A stretch of 64,000 nt of DNA from Neckera pumila (GCA_963969595.1 OZ018417.1:13518501-13582500); one strand, 5' to 3'. Shown: positions 10,850-23,508, numbered from the stretch's first letter. The notes: generated by a model from the sequence alone, not told the origin. Numbers and translations are program-made.

Positions 10850-13780
10850 TCAACTCCATATCGGAGTTGCATCACGGTTTCTTTTCCTTCCGAGTATTGC
10901 TGCTCTTTCAAGGCGAGGGCCCTGCAGTCGCCATTTTTTGAAAGCTTTCATGGAATCTCTACCCGCTTCAAACACTTCAAAAGAGAAAAAGTTCACATAC
11001 AAGAGTCAGATGAGGAACAGGAGAACACGCACTCGTGTGGAAGGGGAACATCCTCAACCTTCATCAAAAAATTTGCTCCATGCCAACTTAATCCCCAACT
11101 CCCCAATGGTCAAAAGTGGTTGCTTTTACAATCTACAACAAGCTTGAAGGAAGGTAACAAAACGTACAACAGAAAGGAGGAATCATGTCTTACATTATTG
11201 AACAGTAGCTGTATATTTTGAAAGTTAATATAATCAACTGTAAGCTTCCAAAATGGAATTTCTATTTTTAGCTTGGGAACTCGGGGGTTTAAACTTCGGT
11301 ACTGCAGGAGGAGACTTGGAATAAAGTAGACAAATAGAACCGTAGAGGACAAGAGGGTGGAAGGCAGTAGATTGCAGACAGCAGCTCGATTGACCGAACA
11401 TATGGGAAGGGAGTTAGTAACTCACATCGAGTTTCCTCCTCAGTGAGAAGAGGCACAAACTTGGGATTTCCAGTCAAAGTGGCCGTGAGAGCTTTGCATA
11501 ACAAATCCTTGTAACGACCTTGCAGAGTCTTCAATAAGAAAGGACCGAGTTTGTTATCCACGTTCCTGAATTACAGCCATGGGAACCGAGAAATCATAAT
11601 CAGAAGACTTGTGCAGGAGCTGAGTCCTGTCATGTTATTCACAATCCCTAACAATGTGATGTCAAACCATGCACATAGTTTTGAAGGGAATAGGCGTTTC
11701 GGTAAAAACTACACTGTTTCAGTAACCTTTAGGCAGCACCGGAAAAGATAAACACATCCCTGGGCAACATAAGGAGGTCTCCCTATAATCACAGAGATCA
11801 AATCTTCTCCATGATTCATGAGGAGATCTCCCTATAGTTGCAGTTGTCACATAGAGACCTCCTTCAGTAAATAAGTGTTATAAACCAATGAATAAACTTT
11901 TCATTGGAGAAAGATTCGCAAAAATTGGTACAGAACGATGATGTTTCTAAAAGTTCATGAAACCTTGTTAAAAGAAATAATCACATTATTTCAAGACAAC
12001 CATTTCGTGTACATGGAAGAGCAGTTGCACAACGTAGAACTCTAGAAGAGAGAACAACGCTGGGCGAGAAGAAACTCACAATTCAACCAATTTGCAGCCC
12101 ATCTCGTAGTAGAAAGGGCACTTGCTACGGAGGTCTATACATGCTGGATCTGCTTGTAACTCCTTGCGTACCCTGAGCACATTTACAAGTACCAGAAAGC
12201 AGATTAAACCAATGTCCAAAATGCAAATCAAATGGGCAGCACGCCATCAGAGAGCTCCTTGAAACGAGACCTTGTATCTCCTTCCCACTAGGGATATCTA
12301 TTACTTTTGAAAGACAACAATTGGAAACATCATGTTCGCTTGACACTTTATGCCATGATGTGCATATTCCAATCCATTGACCAGTACAGTTTTCAACCCT
12401 GTCTTAGGACCACATTAGATTGCATAGGATCGGAGCACCAAGCTTGAGGCAACAAGCTTAAGATTTGAACCAACATAAACTCTGATTGAGAGAATAAGTT
12501 TACATAATCCACAGTATCTTTGACACATTATGACGCAATTGAGGTAACAAGAGTTCAATCCATCTCAATATTTTCAGCAAAGCATATAGTGCCACATCTT
12601 CATGCTCATTCTTGTAACTTGGACTAGTATAAAGTCAAAATTGAACGAAGTGAGGAAATAATGAACACAAATTAAAGCGTAGGGTTTATTGTTCACTCAA
12701 GCTTCTTGCTTCATCCTATCCATGAAATGGCCCTTTTAATTTCATGGCACATATACAGCAAATAGAGGCAAGCGTTTCATGTAGTGAAATCAGCGTACAA
12801 GAAGGGAACCAAGTCGAACCTTGCGTTAAAGCAACCGGGAAGCTTCACATGTACAATTTGTCGTTGGACTAGATCTTGAGCTAACCAAAGAGGAAGATCC
12901 ACCACGGACCCTCGAGCCACCTGAAAACCGATTCACACAACCCTAATTTTTATTGGTATTCAACAATCCGGTGCGCGAAGGTAGAGGTACCTAACTGTGA
13001 TACATACCCAAAAGTCTTACATGATGAGGACATCTGGATATTAAAAATGTACACCACCTTAACAACAGTTTCAAAATTATCTTCCAGAACACTTTGAGCC
13101 CTTACAACTCTTGCATACACAATCCAAGTAATGCATACTTTGATGCATTCGGATCCCCTTGTAATCACTAACAAGAATCAATCCTACTCTAATTATAGTA
13201 TCTATAATAATCAATGCTTTAAGTTTCGCCATTAGATGGCGTTGGCTTCTAATCAGAAACGGGGTGATACCCCAAAAGTTAAAATCAGGCCCAAAAAATA
13301 CTTACATTGTTGTCTTCCGAGGACGGATCGAGAAACCCGGCGCCATTCGCCTTGTGCAGAAACACCGTCGACACATTCTGCAAAACAATTTTCGAATGGC
13401 ACAAACACCCCAAATCTTCAAATTGACTAAAAATTAAAATTAACAAGAAAACTCGCCATATGCGAAGTTCCAACCATGATCGAAATCTTTAAACATACAG
13501 CCCTCAGAAAAAAATGAAATTCGAGATCGAAGTGACCAGACCTAGAAACAGAGGATGTACAAACACTCAAAACCCCTTCATATTGAGTCCAAAAATCCAA
13601 TTCCTGGCGACGAAGAGTCAGAATATATCGAAACGCAAAACACCCACTGAAAGTCGTGAACTGACGAGGCTTAGAAACAGCGATTGCCAGAGCTCAAATT
13701 CAAGGGCAAGAGAATACCAGACGCTGGTCACGCACCTCGTCTTGCATGAGAATGTCGTGGATGTCGTAGTAGTTGGCCAT
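10850..13780 (-). CDS. PSF3: DNA replication complex GINS protein PSF3
   Basis: Six minus-strand exons give a 191-residue protein: 13736-13780, 13306-13377, 12820-12920, 12080-12172, 11426-11565 and 10850-10974. All have GT-AG borders and phases that fit. The protein opens MANYYDIHDILMQDE and carries GFLDPSSEDN, VDLPLWLAQDL, then KELQADPACIDLRS with CPFYYEMGCKL. Further on come LLKTLQGRYKDLL, PLLTEEETRLFEAG, FKKWRLQGPRLE and AAILGRKR, all in PSF3 order. PSF3 is one of four GINS subunits (SLD5, PSF1-3) that join CDC45 and MCM2-7 to form the replicative helicase in the nucleus. The length equals that usual for plant PSF3. Two introns contain repeats also found in the NAD kinase introns. Borders are inferred from splice signals and family similarity. 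Confidence 0.93.
11140..11310. repeat. Dispersed intronic repeat II, copy in PSF3 intron 5
   Basis: This sequence in the last PSF3 intron (blocks aaggaaggtaacaaaa, ttgaaagtta, aatttctatttttagcttggg) matches 35545-35705 in NAD kinase intron 3 (aaggaaggcaacaaaa, ttgaaagtta, agtttctacttttaccttggg) in the same + strand orientation. Both are about 165 bp, and no open frame is shared. Confidence 0.75.
11690..11990. repeat. Dispersed intronic repeat I, copy in PSF3 intron 4
   Basis: The blocks ggaggtctccctataatca, then cttctccatgattcat and gatgtttctaaaag also occur in NAD kinase introns at 36490-36790 and 38340-38600. The two NAD kinase copies are closer to each other than to this one. The repeat contains several short inverted pieces (agatctccctat / gagacctcc), as is usual for a MITE. 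Confidence 0.65.
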
Positions 13781-14488
13781 GGCCCCTGCTGGAAGGAAAA
13801 TCTGCGAAGAAGCATGTGGAAATCGGAAATAGTTGCTGGGGGAATGGTCGCAATGGTGGTGGAGAATTGAATTCTCTAACGTGAGAGAGAGAGGCGGGGA
13901 ATTGAATTTTGGAAGCAGGTGGCGGGAAGCACTGACGGAGACTTGGATGGATGTGGGATGGATGCGGAATGAATAAGGATGGGAATGAATGGATGATTCC
14001 CCGGCATAGTAATCCTAGAGGTGGTACTCAAGAAACTGAAGCCTATGCCGGCGATCCCTGAACTGGCTACAATAGCTGAGTTTCTACCCAAAAAAATCCT
14101 CGCATTAATAAAAAGGGCCTTTAATGTAAAAGGGCCTTTAATGGAGACATTTTAGTCAAAATTACAACAATCAATAGAGTTTGATAGCCAATTTGCAACT
14201 TCCTCCACATTGAAAATACATTAGAAGAGATTTGGGGCTTGTAAAGGATTGCGAGTTCCCGAGCTATTGGGAACCTGGGAACTGCACCACAATAGTGGTT
14301 TGACATGACAGAAGGATTGTCGTGTCAAAAATTATTATTTAATTAATTTTGAAAAAAAATTTGATTTTTTTTTAAAATCGTTTCACATTGTCGCCCCAAT
14401 GAAATGCATTCCTAGCCCTTTGTACACACATTCATACTACAAATGTTTTATTGCTTGTATCCATCCACTTGCGTCCATTCTTTGCGAT
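13781..14488 (-). promoter_or_regulatory. Upstream region of PSF3
   Basis: This sequence precedes the minus-strand PSF3 start codon at 13780. It includes a ggatg-rich simple repeat (about 13940-14000). No TATA box or other core element could be fixed. The open frames on both strands are short and without similarity. Confidence 0.45.
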
Positions 14489-14714
14489 CACTAGAAGAAA
14501 CCTACATTTTAGATGGTGTTTTGTGAGTTTTAGGTGACATCGAAAAAAAAACTTTTGTTTCTTTTTCAATTTTCATGTTTAATATAACATCTAGATGTTA
14601 TACTAAACGTAAAAGTTGAAAGAAAAAAAAACAGAAGTTGTTTTTTCCAATACCACCTAAAATCCGTCTGAAAAAATCACAAAACGCCACCTAAAATGCG
14701 GGTTTCTTCTAGTG
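14489..14714. mobile_element. CACTA-type MITE, 226 bp
   Basis: It begins cactagaagaaacc and ends with the inverted counterpart ggtttcttctagtg. The arms continue as a long imperfect inverted repeat (aaaatgcgggtttc against acctacatttta, then ttttgtgagttttaggtg against caccTAAAATccgtc-like text). The same terminal 14-mer bounds the element at 43905-44108. CACTA ends are typical of the En/Spm superfamily. The flanking trinucleotides gat and gtt are not a perfect duplication. Confidence 0.8.
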
Positions 14715-15441
14715 GTTTCTATCTATAGAGCTCATGCATTTAATGTCCACACCCACATTCCAACATCCAAAATCCCATTGCCACATCACTCAGTAATAGT
14801 AAACTATGGCTAGGAACAATATTTTTTTTCTTTGGCCAAAATTCAAGCCCTAGAAACCCAAATTTGTCCAAACAATCCAACCATCTTGTCTGAAATGTCC
14901 ACTTGACAAACACAAACAATTGATTCCAAACCACCCAATGTGACAATTCTTGGCCTTCTTTATGTATCAAGCTCTTTATAGAATTATGGGGTGCATCTTG
15001 CCCATTCTACATTTGAAGTACAAAGGATGTGCACATTTGTTGTCCACTACTAACATCTCAAATTCTGCTCTCACTACTACGTTCTATCCATGCTTTTCAC
15101 AATTGGTTCCATGCATACTAAATAAACTAATCTTCATTTTTATACAGTTCTAATTAAAATTTTCAAGCACATCCATATGCTACCAAAATTCAAAGTGGGT
15201 TGAGTCGTTTCAAATCAATGTTCTCAAGAAGTTGCTAGGCCTCGAGAGTGGTCAAGTAGCTTGTGAAGCAACGTGGAGTACACATGGTCCAGGAAGCTTT
15301 GCCAAATTCAATCAAAATTGAGTTCAAATGTGTCCATTTAAATAATAAATTGGGAAATTGGATCTTGAACATAAAGTATCAATACACTTCTCTTCCAACA
15401 CGCATCTGTTGCACCTGAAAATGAGACTCCTAAACTTGATT
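14715..15441. other. Intergenic, nothing recognised
   Basis: No coding similarity, structured RNA or clear repeat was seen here. Short open frames at 14740-14970 (-) and 14950-15153 (+) overlap on opposite strands and have no family features. Confidence 0.4.
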
Positions 15442-15517
15442 CTCCCTGTCTTAAAATAAATCCGTGGTACACCACAGTTTCCCACTAAAACAAGGATTTA
15501 TTTTGAGATAGAGGGAG
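15442..15517. mobile_element. Short Stowaway-like MITE
   Basis: The left end ctccctgtcttaaaataaat and the right end, reading attttgagatagagggag, are inverted copies. The sequence ctccctctgtctcaaaataa is the familiar terminus of plant Stowaway/mariner MITEs. At 76 bp this copy is mostly the two arms. A TA duplication could not be confirmed. Confidence 0.65.
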
Positions 15518-15904
15518 TTATCACACACTTGCCACTGTGAGATTCAATCTGCCTTTCACACATCAGGTCTGCAAGTCTGCTTCAAGAGTTCTTGTAGTGT
15601 AACTAGACTTGAAACGTGACTTCAAGTTGCAAGCGCTTTTGAAAGACCTGTCCTCAGTTGGCTTGCTGATCAGACACAGTAACGTCCATCGAGAAATTCT
15701 GTCAACATTCCCATTATCATCTGCTCTTCAGATATAAGTATTTGTGATGTACCAGGTAAATCGAAAATCTCTGTAAAACAATAGTTTTCTCTGCAATTTT
15801 CTCGGGCAACAATAAAAATGACATTCCTAGAGTAATTGTGCAGAACGGGGCAAAAAAATGGGGGTAGATTAAAAAAGAGAAGAGAAACTCCAGTCTACCT
15901 ACAA

Positions 15905-16350
15905 GCACACATCAGTTGGAGATAGCTAGTCGATCTATATAGGCATCAAGGACATATAAAATCTAATCTTACACTAAATTGGACCCACTTTGAAGCAACC
16001 CTCAAGACCAATACCGGACTGAATTGGATTTCTCTAGCAAGTTCAAAGCACTGAACTCAGAAATGAGAAATTCCCAGCTCAAACTCTCGTGGGAGAGTAC
16101 TACTATTGTTTGGGTTGAACCTTAGTGATTTTGATGTACTAAAAACAAATAAAAAAAGAGTAATTCCAGCTTACAACCAGACAGCTCAACGATCTAAATA
16201 GTCATCAAGGACGTATACATAATCTTACACTACACTGGACCCACTTTGAAGACAGCAAACTTCAAAGACCAAAACCGGAATTGAAGTCCTTAGGCAAGTT
16301 TTATAAGCACTGAGCTCATGCAGAAATGAGAAATTGGATTCCCCAGCATC
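15905..16350. repeat. Tandem duplication (about 255-bp spacing) at the 3' end of the b561 gene
   Basis: Unit 1 (about 15905-16090) and unit 2 (about 16170-16350) share atcaaggac, taatcttacacta, ttggacccactttgaag, caagaccaataccgg, aagcactga and cagaaatgagaaatt. Unit 2 abuts the stop codon of the DOMON/b561 gene at 16351-16353, so the duplicated text is its 3' untranslated or downstream region. Confidence 0.8.
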
Positions 16351-19300
16351 TCAAATGACATCCATGGTCCGTTTCTCCGGTTCACGGCTTCTGTAAGGAT
16401 TCCCAGCTGGATTTCCATTCTCTTTTGTTCTGTTGCAATTGGGCAATGTCCCTGCGTTCTTCTTGGCTCGTTGGCGCAACCACACACTCCACACGATGAT
16501 CTCCATGAAGAAGCTGGTGCCTCCGAGCACGGTGAGCACCACCGTGTACGCGTTCGTCCACTTCTCTCCGGGTTGCAGCAGATCCAGACCTGCGAAGATG
16601 TTGACGATGATCAACACCACGGTGGTGTATCCCAACACGTGGTGGTACACGTTCCAGTGCATTCGGTACTTGGCGTCGGGCTTGGGACGCAGCCACAGCG
16701 CCAGCATCTGCGGCAATGCAAGCCATGGCCACTCAAAATAATGCAAGCTAGGGGAAGCGACGGTAGAGAATTAATGTCATACCAACCTCTGTTACACAGA
16801 AGAAATTCAAAATGGAAATTGGACAAATGTCCTTTAATTTGTGTTCAAATTCCATTCCTTGTGTAACCTAGAGTATCCTATTCAATCACCGCTGGACATT
16901 GACTGTGGAATTCTTCAAATATTCCATAGAGGGACATTTGGATTTAGCTGGGTCACCAACAGCAACTCATCTCTTCCAATACGCATGATTTGCCTTCAAA
17001 TCGCAAAGACTGCAAGAATGACTTGGCTGTAGGTCTAAGGCCACTCATCTTTGAATGGAAACGGGGTTTGGGAAATGGCCCGGGGCTTTAGGCTGTCATC
17101 GTCAATTTCATTAGATTGGCAGATGTTCACACTAATTTTGGCGCTTTTTATGGCGGGAGCATAGAATATAAATCTATGACAATCGTTTTTAGTAGAGCTT
17201 TTTGTAGTTGAACGCAATATTTGGCTCTCTGAATTTATTTGCGACAATGCACCGAAATTGACGTTTGTCACTAGCTCATTGCGGTCTGCAACGTCATCTC
17301 CCACTTTCCAGTTACGAAAGAAATTCGTTCATGATCATGATAGAAAGTGATTTGGGCTGAACTCTTAGTACTGAATTCTCCAGCTAGAGCTTCAGAAAAA
17401 GCCCTAAAACCACAGTTTTAAATATGTTAGAATGCTTTAGGAGATGCAAGAAGTGTACTCTGACTGGCTTAGGGTTAGAGTACCTTACAGACAGAAAGAA
17501 ATCTCAGCATCATTGGAGCAAGTACATACCTGGAGCGAGGCGAATGTGAAGATGGTGATGCCTATGTTGCGGTGCTTGCTAGGAACAGCAGCACCTTCGT
17601 CGACAATGTACTCGTGGAGCTGCAATCCCATGGCCCATGCGACCACTCCGAGCAAGTAGCCCGAGCATTGGCAGGCGACGTGGATGTAGAACCACGCCGG
17701 GTTGCTACCTGAAAGGGGACGCAAGTAGCGTGCTGCCATGGTGCCTAGCGGGAGGAGTAATCCCCACGCCACGGCGCTGATGATGCCGTGTCGCTGCAGC
17801 ACCGATTTCCAAACCACGATCCATAACCAAGCTCACAAGTTGCACACTAGTGTAAACCCTAAACATGATGAAATAACATCTTCTCCAAAATGTTGCTGCA
17901 ATCACAAACTAAGGAAGATGTTCGTTTAACCGCCCCTTTGAAACATCTACCCTCAATGGAAGTTTTCCCCACAAGAAACCCCATGATCAAATTAGGTTAA
18001 CACTAACGCCCCGATGATTGTTTCACATAGTCCTGCACTAGTGGCGGAAGAGCAAAGATTGATTGCAAAATTCAGGAGTAGAGAAAACTTAACCCTTTAT
18101 ATAAAGATCATGATGGACTCACAAGTTTACAATGTCTATTTTCGATTTTTCATTCTGTAGAGAGTAAAATGTAATTGATGACAAATTTGATATCCCTACT
18201 AAAACGTACTCGACATCGCATGTATTAGTTCCAAAAACAAATCTTTTGGGACAAATTCATTTCTCAGTATGAACTCTTCAAACTGCTAAAAAAAAGAGGA
18301 GCTAGACTCAAGAAGTGGTTCGACGTGGTCTTACGTTTTTGAGCTTCTGGTGAGGGAGATCTACATTTGCAACCGCGACATTGGTGGCCAAGTCGATGGC
18401 TGCGACGGACGCAACACTCTCACCAGCCATGGCGTGGGGTCCAACTACGTTCGTGGCTAGGTTCACGACGGAGCCCTGGTTCCACACATGGTTCATGGTC
18501 CACGACTCGTTGGGCTTCATGTTCAGGGTGACGAAGAGGGTGATGGTGCCCGTGCCTGCAGTGATCTCGGCGGAGGCTTTCGTGAAGTTGAGAGTGAGGT
18601 TCCCGGGAACCATGGGCGCGGCGCCGCGCTTCATGGTGCTGGTGATGGCGTAGGTGTGCACCAAGGCTATGCCTGCGTTTGGAAACGCGATCAGGGCTTG
18701 GGTTCCCACCATTGTCTGGGAGGTGGGGTTGATGCCCCAGCCTACCCAACCGCCGCTTGACGACGGCGAACCTGTGCATCAATCGAGATTGCAACGTCAA
18801 ATTGAAAATCGATCTCAGTGAAATTGGCGCAGTCAATCTTAGGTGCTGGACGGAAATCTTAGATCTATACCAATTCCCGTTTTGAGAGCACCATCTTGCT
18901 CGTCACAAAATACGCTACTTTGAAACACGTTCGTCATTCTAACGAATTTAACCATACCAACTGTGAAAATTTGATCACAACACTGCAATATTAGCAGATT
19001 TCAGTGAAAATAGTCCAGTTTGATGCTCTGAGGCACGCCATTCTAACGAACATGACCATTCAAACAGTGAAAATTTTATCACAGCAGTGCAACATTGCAA
19101 CATTAGGGAACGATACCTCATATTCGTAAAATTGGCAGATTTCAGCGAAATTGACGCAGCTAGTTTTGATACTCTGAAACAAGCCATTCTAACGAACATG
19201 ACCATTACAACAGTGGAAAAGCCACCACGATACTGCAACATTGGGGAATAAAACTCCATGTTCGTTAGTTCAAATGGCAGATTTCAGTGAAAGTGGCGCC

Positions 19301-19725
19301 GTTTTAGTCGCTTGACTGAAATCTTGAATTCATACCAATCCTACTTATTTTCCGAGCTAGTCAGACCTTGCACGTCACAACTTAGCTACTCTGAAACACA
19401 CCATTTTGATTTTTAGAATATGACCATGCATTCAAACGGTTAATTAAATTTGCATTCCAATTATTAACGGAGAGCTCTGAAATTTAATTCGACTGAAATC
19501 AATTGACCACCTACCGGAGAAGGCGAAGTCGACGGTGTTGGTGGCGTTGTGGATTGCCCATGCTAACGTGGAGCCAAGCTTGGGCAGAGTCTGACAAGTT
19601 GTGAAGCCCTTATTGGAGCTCAACAACGCATTGCAGCTCTGAGCACCGAATCCCACTCCCAGACACGCACTCATCACAGTGCACCACAGCAACAAATCCC
19701 TCATGATTCCATATAACTGCCTCAT
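16351..19725 (-). CDS. DOMON domain plus cytochrome b561 transmembrane redox protein
   Basis: Four minus-strand exons (19515-19725, 18335-18771, 17530-17793, 16351-16707) with GT-AG borders and fitting phases give 422 residues. Residues 1-28 form a signal peptide ending GFGA. Residues about 50-205 form a DOMON domain with GGWVGWGINP, then MVGTQALIAF. Met91 and His165 (in MNHVWNQG) are candidate axial ligands of its b-type haem. Residues 217-370 form the b561 core with His218 (RHGIIS), His254 (WFYIHVACQ), His290 (KHRNIGI) and His326/327 (WNVYHHVLGY), the four ligands of two haems. Such proteins sit in the plasma membrane, and the family is thought to pass electrons between cytosolic ascorbate and apoplastic acceptors. 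The length is normal for the family. The polar tail after residue 370 is variable. Confidence 0.94.
18790..19450. repeat. Degenerate tandem repeat filling intron 1 of the b561 gene
   Basis: The phrase ctgaaacacgccattctaac, followed by gaacatgaccat and acagtgaaaattt, recurs near 18920, 19027, 19165 and 19390, and ggcagatttcagtgaaa recurs between them. The spacing varies between about 107 and 225 bp. The units are diverged and fully intronic. Confidence 0.7.
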
Positions 19726-20803
19726 GATAGCTCCTTCGACCTTTCAGCACACAGACTGGATTAATATTCTAGCTAGAGCTCTAGCTCAAGGTACACTGAT
19801 CGAGAGGAGTACATCTAACTGTACCGTGCATGTCATCAAACCTAATTACTACTAATCATTGCTGTGTTTCAGAGCGCCGACATTGCGAAGTTCAACTGTC
19901 CCGAGTTCAAAAAACTGAAAACTAGGACTCAAGTACTTCTAGATCGATTTCAGTAACGCAACTGAAACTAAGTGACACCAGCTTCACTAAATCTGTCACT
20001 TCAAGGAACTCGAGGTTACAGTACGACAATGCGTTCTTGTGAAAGTGCCCAGACATGCGAGGAAAACTGCGAAAGTGAAGGTAGTCTGAGCTACAGAAGA
20101 AGACTCAGTTTCGGCGATGGAATGGAGTAAGCTTAGTAGAGCTTGGAGTTTGTCTGTGCTGATTAATAAGTGTAGTCTGTAATTCTGTATTTAAGTTGAG
20201 TACAAATCGGTCTGTACTACAGTAGCTTGGATTTGATTGTCTTTGACGATTCATGTACCCTCTCCGTTGCTCTGACACCCATCACTAATCATGTGTTGAT
20301 GATTTATGTTGCGTGAGATTAATTCCCGGGAGCAGTGGAACTGTGGAACCAGTCAGTGGTCCTGAATGTAATTTTCTTACTTAGTTCGAGATGTTAAAAA
20401 TGCTTGCAAAATGTGCTACAATTAATTTCAGATGCAAGTTAACACTGTGGTACGATATAACGGTATGACTGTTATATACTTTTATATATATTTGCACATG
20501 TTTTGTAGCTATACAAAATTCCTGGTAAATTTAGACACATTTGTGACCGATGTTTCAAGTTACAGGCCAACTGTACCATGAACTGAATTTTACGCGTGGA
20601 ACCTTCTCACAGCACTTGCAGGTTTTGTGTCTGTGCCCAAGCGTGTCGGATATCAATGCTGTGTGTTTCATGAGGTCAGAGACTGGGATTAATTTTTAAA
20701 TCGACTGTGATTCTTGTTGGAAATTAATGGTCGACAGGTCATTAAATGCTGCCTGGCCAGCGCTGGTATACCTCGCACTGAGAAGCAGTTGATCACTTGA
20801 TAT
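19726..20803 (-). promoter_or_regulatory. Upstream region of the DOMON/b561 gene
   Basis: This is intergenic sequence upstream of the minus-strand start at 19725. It holds no recognisable gene. A TATA-like AT stretch lies near 20470-20495, but it is about 750 bp from the start codon and cannot be assigned. Confidence 0.4.
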
Positions 20804-21211
20804 AAGGTAGGATGCTCTAAAAGCGACCATTTAAGGGCTGGTCCGCCTTTTCCGTAGGATTGCATGAATAGAAACATTTTTCACTTATTTTTCAGAGAAA
20901 GAAAAATGGATGACAAACGTAACCCAAGTGGTCTCATATTATTTGAAGCATTTTTGAATTAGTTATGAATTTCCAAAGATTTCTGTTGTAGGTACCTATT
21001 TGTGACCCTAGGTCTCCCAAAATGCGTCCACTTACAACTTCTAAAGTGATTTGAGGAAATCAAGACCAATGATTGGCTCTTGCATTAAAGAATACTTTTT
21101 TCTAGATTCAATCAATGACTAAAGTGGTCCATTTTAAGACCTCATATCCATTCACTACCATTTTATAGGGTTGATTTGAAGAAGCTGGTCACTTTTAGAG
21201 TAGGCTACCTT
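20804..21211. mobile_element. MITE with aaggtag termini, 408 bp
   Basis: The left end aaggtaggatgctctaaaag, then cgacca, is mirrored by the right end, whose reverse complement reads aaggtagcctactctaaaag, then tgacca. Terminal inverted repeats are about 27 bp. TA flanks both sides, as expected for a mariner/Stowaway-type insertion. A second copy of the left half begins at 63821 and runs off the window. Confidence 0.8.
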
Positions 21212-21867
21212 ATCTTGGACTTCCCAGCTCCCACTATTCCCAGTCATCAGTCAACGTTTTGCTTTTGGTTTGTTTGTTTGGGTCTTTTGGGACCCATCAC
21301 CCATGCTTTTACAATTGAGACTTTGAAAGTTTTAAAATTGTTTCGAGTGATACCTTAGAGCATCTCCACGGTGTCCGCGCGATGTGGGGATGTGGCGTGG
21401 CCTGGGGCTAGGCCCGCGTGCCTGCACCAGCGCTGCCCCACGGCAAGCGCGCCAAAAAGCCGCGCCAAGCAAGCAGCAGGACCTGGCCCCCCAAAAATGC
21501 CTGTCACCCACACGCTTCGTCAGGCAAATAAGCGGTGGGTTTGACTGAGGCATAGGCAGCCCCCTTCTTCTTCATTTTTTCAAACTCCCCGACCTTCTTC
21601 GTTTGCCATTGCTTTGCTTCCAGGAAAACAAGGTCATTTGCTTTTCTTGCTTGAATTCAGAGTGCTTCAAAAGTTGAGTGGTTAATTTTCAGGATTTGGA
21701 GAGTTTGCCATTGGTGCTAGTAGAAATGGAGGCCTGGAGAGTGAGATTATCAGCCCGTATAGAAATGATGCGTGCAGATGATGAAGATGAAGATGACACC
21801 TTCCATAGTATTCTAAATCTTGTTCCTTATGATGTTGTTGAGTTTGAGGTAGAAGCGGCTGAAGGCT

Positions 21868-22311
21868 GAAGGCCATGAGAGGATGTTTGCTCTGTACAAC
21901 CGTTATTGCTTGCTTGCAGATGGGATATACCCTCTGTGGTTGTGTTTTGTGCAAACAATTCATGCAGTTGATGATGCTAAGCAGAGGCACTTCACTCAAC
22001 AGCAAGAGGTTGTTCGCAAGGATGTCGAAAGATGCTTCGGTGTGCTGCAAGCACGTTTTGCCATTATAAAAAATCCCTGCCGGCAGTGGAGTCTAGATTG
22101 CATCGCAAACATCATGTTTGCATGTTGTATCTTGCATAATATGATTCTCGATGATAAGGAAGATGCAGGATTAGATTTTCCTTTTGATTTGGATAGAGTT
22201 GTCCCCATGCATCGAAATCTTTCTTTTGAAGACTTAGTTATGGGTATTGTACAAATTGAGAATGAGGACACACATTATAGTCTTCGAGGTGATCTTATAG
22301 AACACTTGTAG
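21868..22311 (+). pseudogene. Truncated PIF/Harbinger transposase (DDE nuclease, C-terminal part)
   Basis: The open frame gives about 147 residues. It contains CLLADGIYPLW (second catalytic Asp), AKQRHFTQQQEVVRKDVERCF (third catalytic acidic residue, Glu) with GVLQARFAIIKNP, and FACCILHNMI, in the order of the plant Harbinger transposase domain. The N-terminal half with the first catalytic Asp is absent. The 200 bp upstream (21678-21869) shows only an acidic, unrelated frame. Without the first Asp and the N-terminal region it cannot be a working nuclease. It is the left gene of the 21358-25998 element. Confidence 0.9.
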
Positions 22312-23184
22312 GCACTTAAAGGAGCTAATGCTTCTAATTCATAATGTTCTATATAATCATTGTAAATAGAACTAAGCATTCAAATCCAAACTTCTATTTC
22401 CACTACCTATTCCTTCTTCTGCGCCATCATAAGTGTCAAGGTCTATTGCTGCGTTCTGTGCTTCAAATTCTAACCTAAGTGACCTCCTCCTGCTGCTGGT
22501 TTTGGCTAGATCTCTGTATCGAGGCATGAACTCTGCCGGCCTAGCTCCAAGTCAAGCGAGCTGCTACTGGGACGGGCAGCAGGACTTCGAAGGGAGGATG
22601 TAAAATGCGAAGGGAGCTGCAAAGGAGGGGAGCTGTAAAGGAGGAATGGATTGCTGGCCATGCTGCTAGTACTTATACATCTGTTTGATCCTGTACAAGG
22701 CCATTCACCAATCAACCAGCTATAATGTGAGTCCACAGAGAAGCACAATTCAAGAATCACGGTTGTACTAATGATCTAACAGTATGTTTGGTGTCAAAAA
22801 ATGAACTGAAGAGCTTCCTTTCTTTTTTATCTAAACTAATGCTCAATCCATGTTATTGAAACCTCTAATGTGCATGCCATCACTACTGCAAAGAAATTAT
22901 CTCCCTGTCAAAGCAAATGTGAGACTTCATTCAAAATTGAAAGGAGTAGAATTGTGAAAATACCTTTACGGAGGAATGGGAAATATTGAGCGCCTCAGTT
23001 CTCACTGGACTCCTTCAAAAGTATTTCCTCCGCTGTAGTCTTCGTGACAAGCAAAGCAGTTGAAAATATCATTATTAAAAATTTGAATATTATTGGACAA
23101 CAATATCAAAGAAAGATAACATTAACAATGCGTAAAAGAAGCTGAGTAGCTGGAGAGGGAAAAGGAGAGGGAAAAGGAGCTTAC

Positions 23185-23508
23185 CTGTGGAAACAAGAAC
23201 CTCTTCCAAGCCTTGGACGTCATGGTTGTGGAAACCACGGGCTGTTGCATCTTTATCAACTCCAGCTTCAAGTTCTGCAAAGTCTTGACCTTCCTCCTCG
23301 CCGCACTGTCCAGAGCTTGGAAAGTAATCGTTGTGGTCATCTCCATCTTCTTCTTCTGTTTCAGGAATCTTGTCGCTGCTTCCTCCTTGGACGGCCTGGC
23401 TCCCACCTTCTTCAGCATGTGCATACCAGTCTTCCTCCTCGTTCTGAGCGTCCGGAGTTTGGAGGCGGCCTTCTTGCAAGTCTTTGTCCAAGTCTAAGTT
23501 GATTCTTC
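23185..23508 (-). other. Possible exon of the Harbinger second gene
   Basis: A minus-strand segment lies between a good acceptor (attttttcag-like, ending 23509) and a good donor (cag/gtaagc at 23185). It is open in one frame for 108 codons and very acidic (many Glu, Asp and Gln). It lies downstream of the stop-ridden MYB/SANT-like gene inside the transposon. I do not recognise a domain, so assigning it to that gene is inference from position only. Confidence 0.3.

Noticed and set aside
16351..19725. Two separate genes (a DOMON-only AIR12-like protein and a b561 protein)
   Set aside because: Exon 2 ends in phase directly before the b561 exon (KLKN joined to RHGI), as in known fused DOMON-b561 proteins, with no stop between them.
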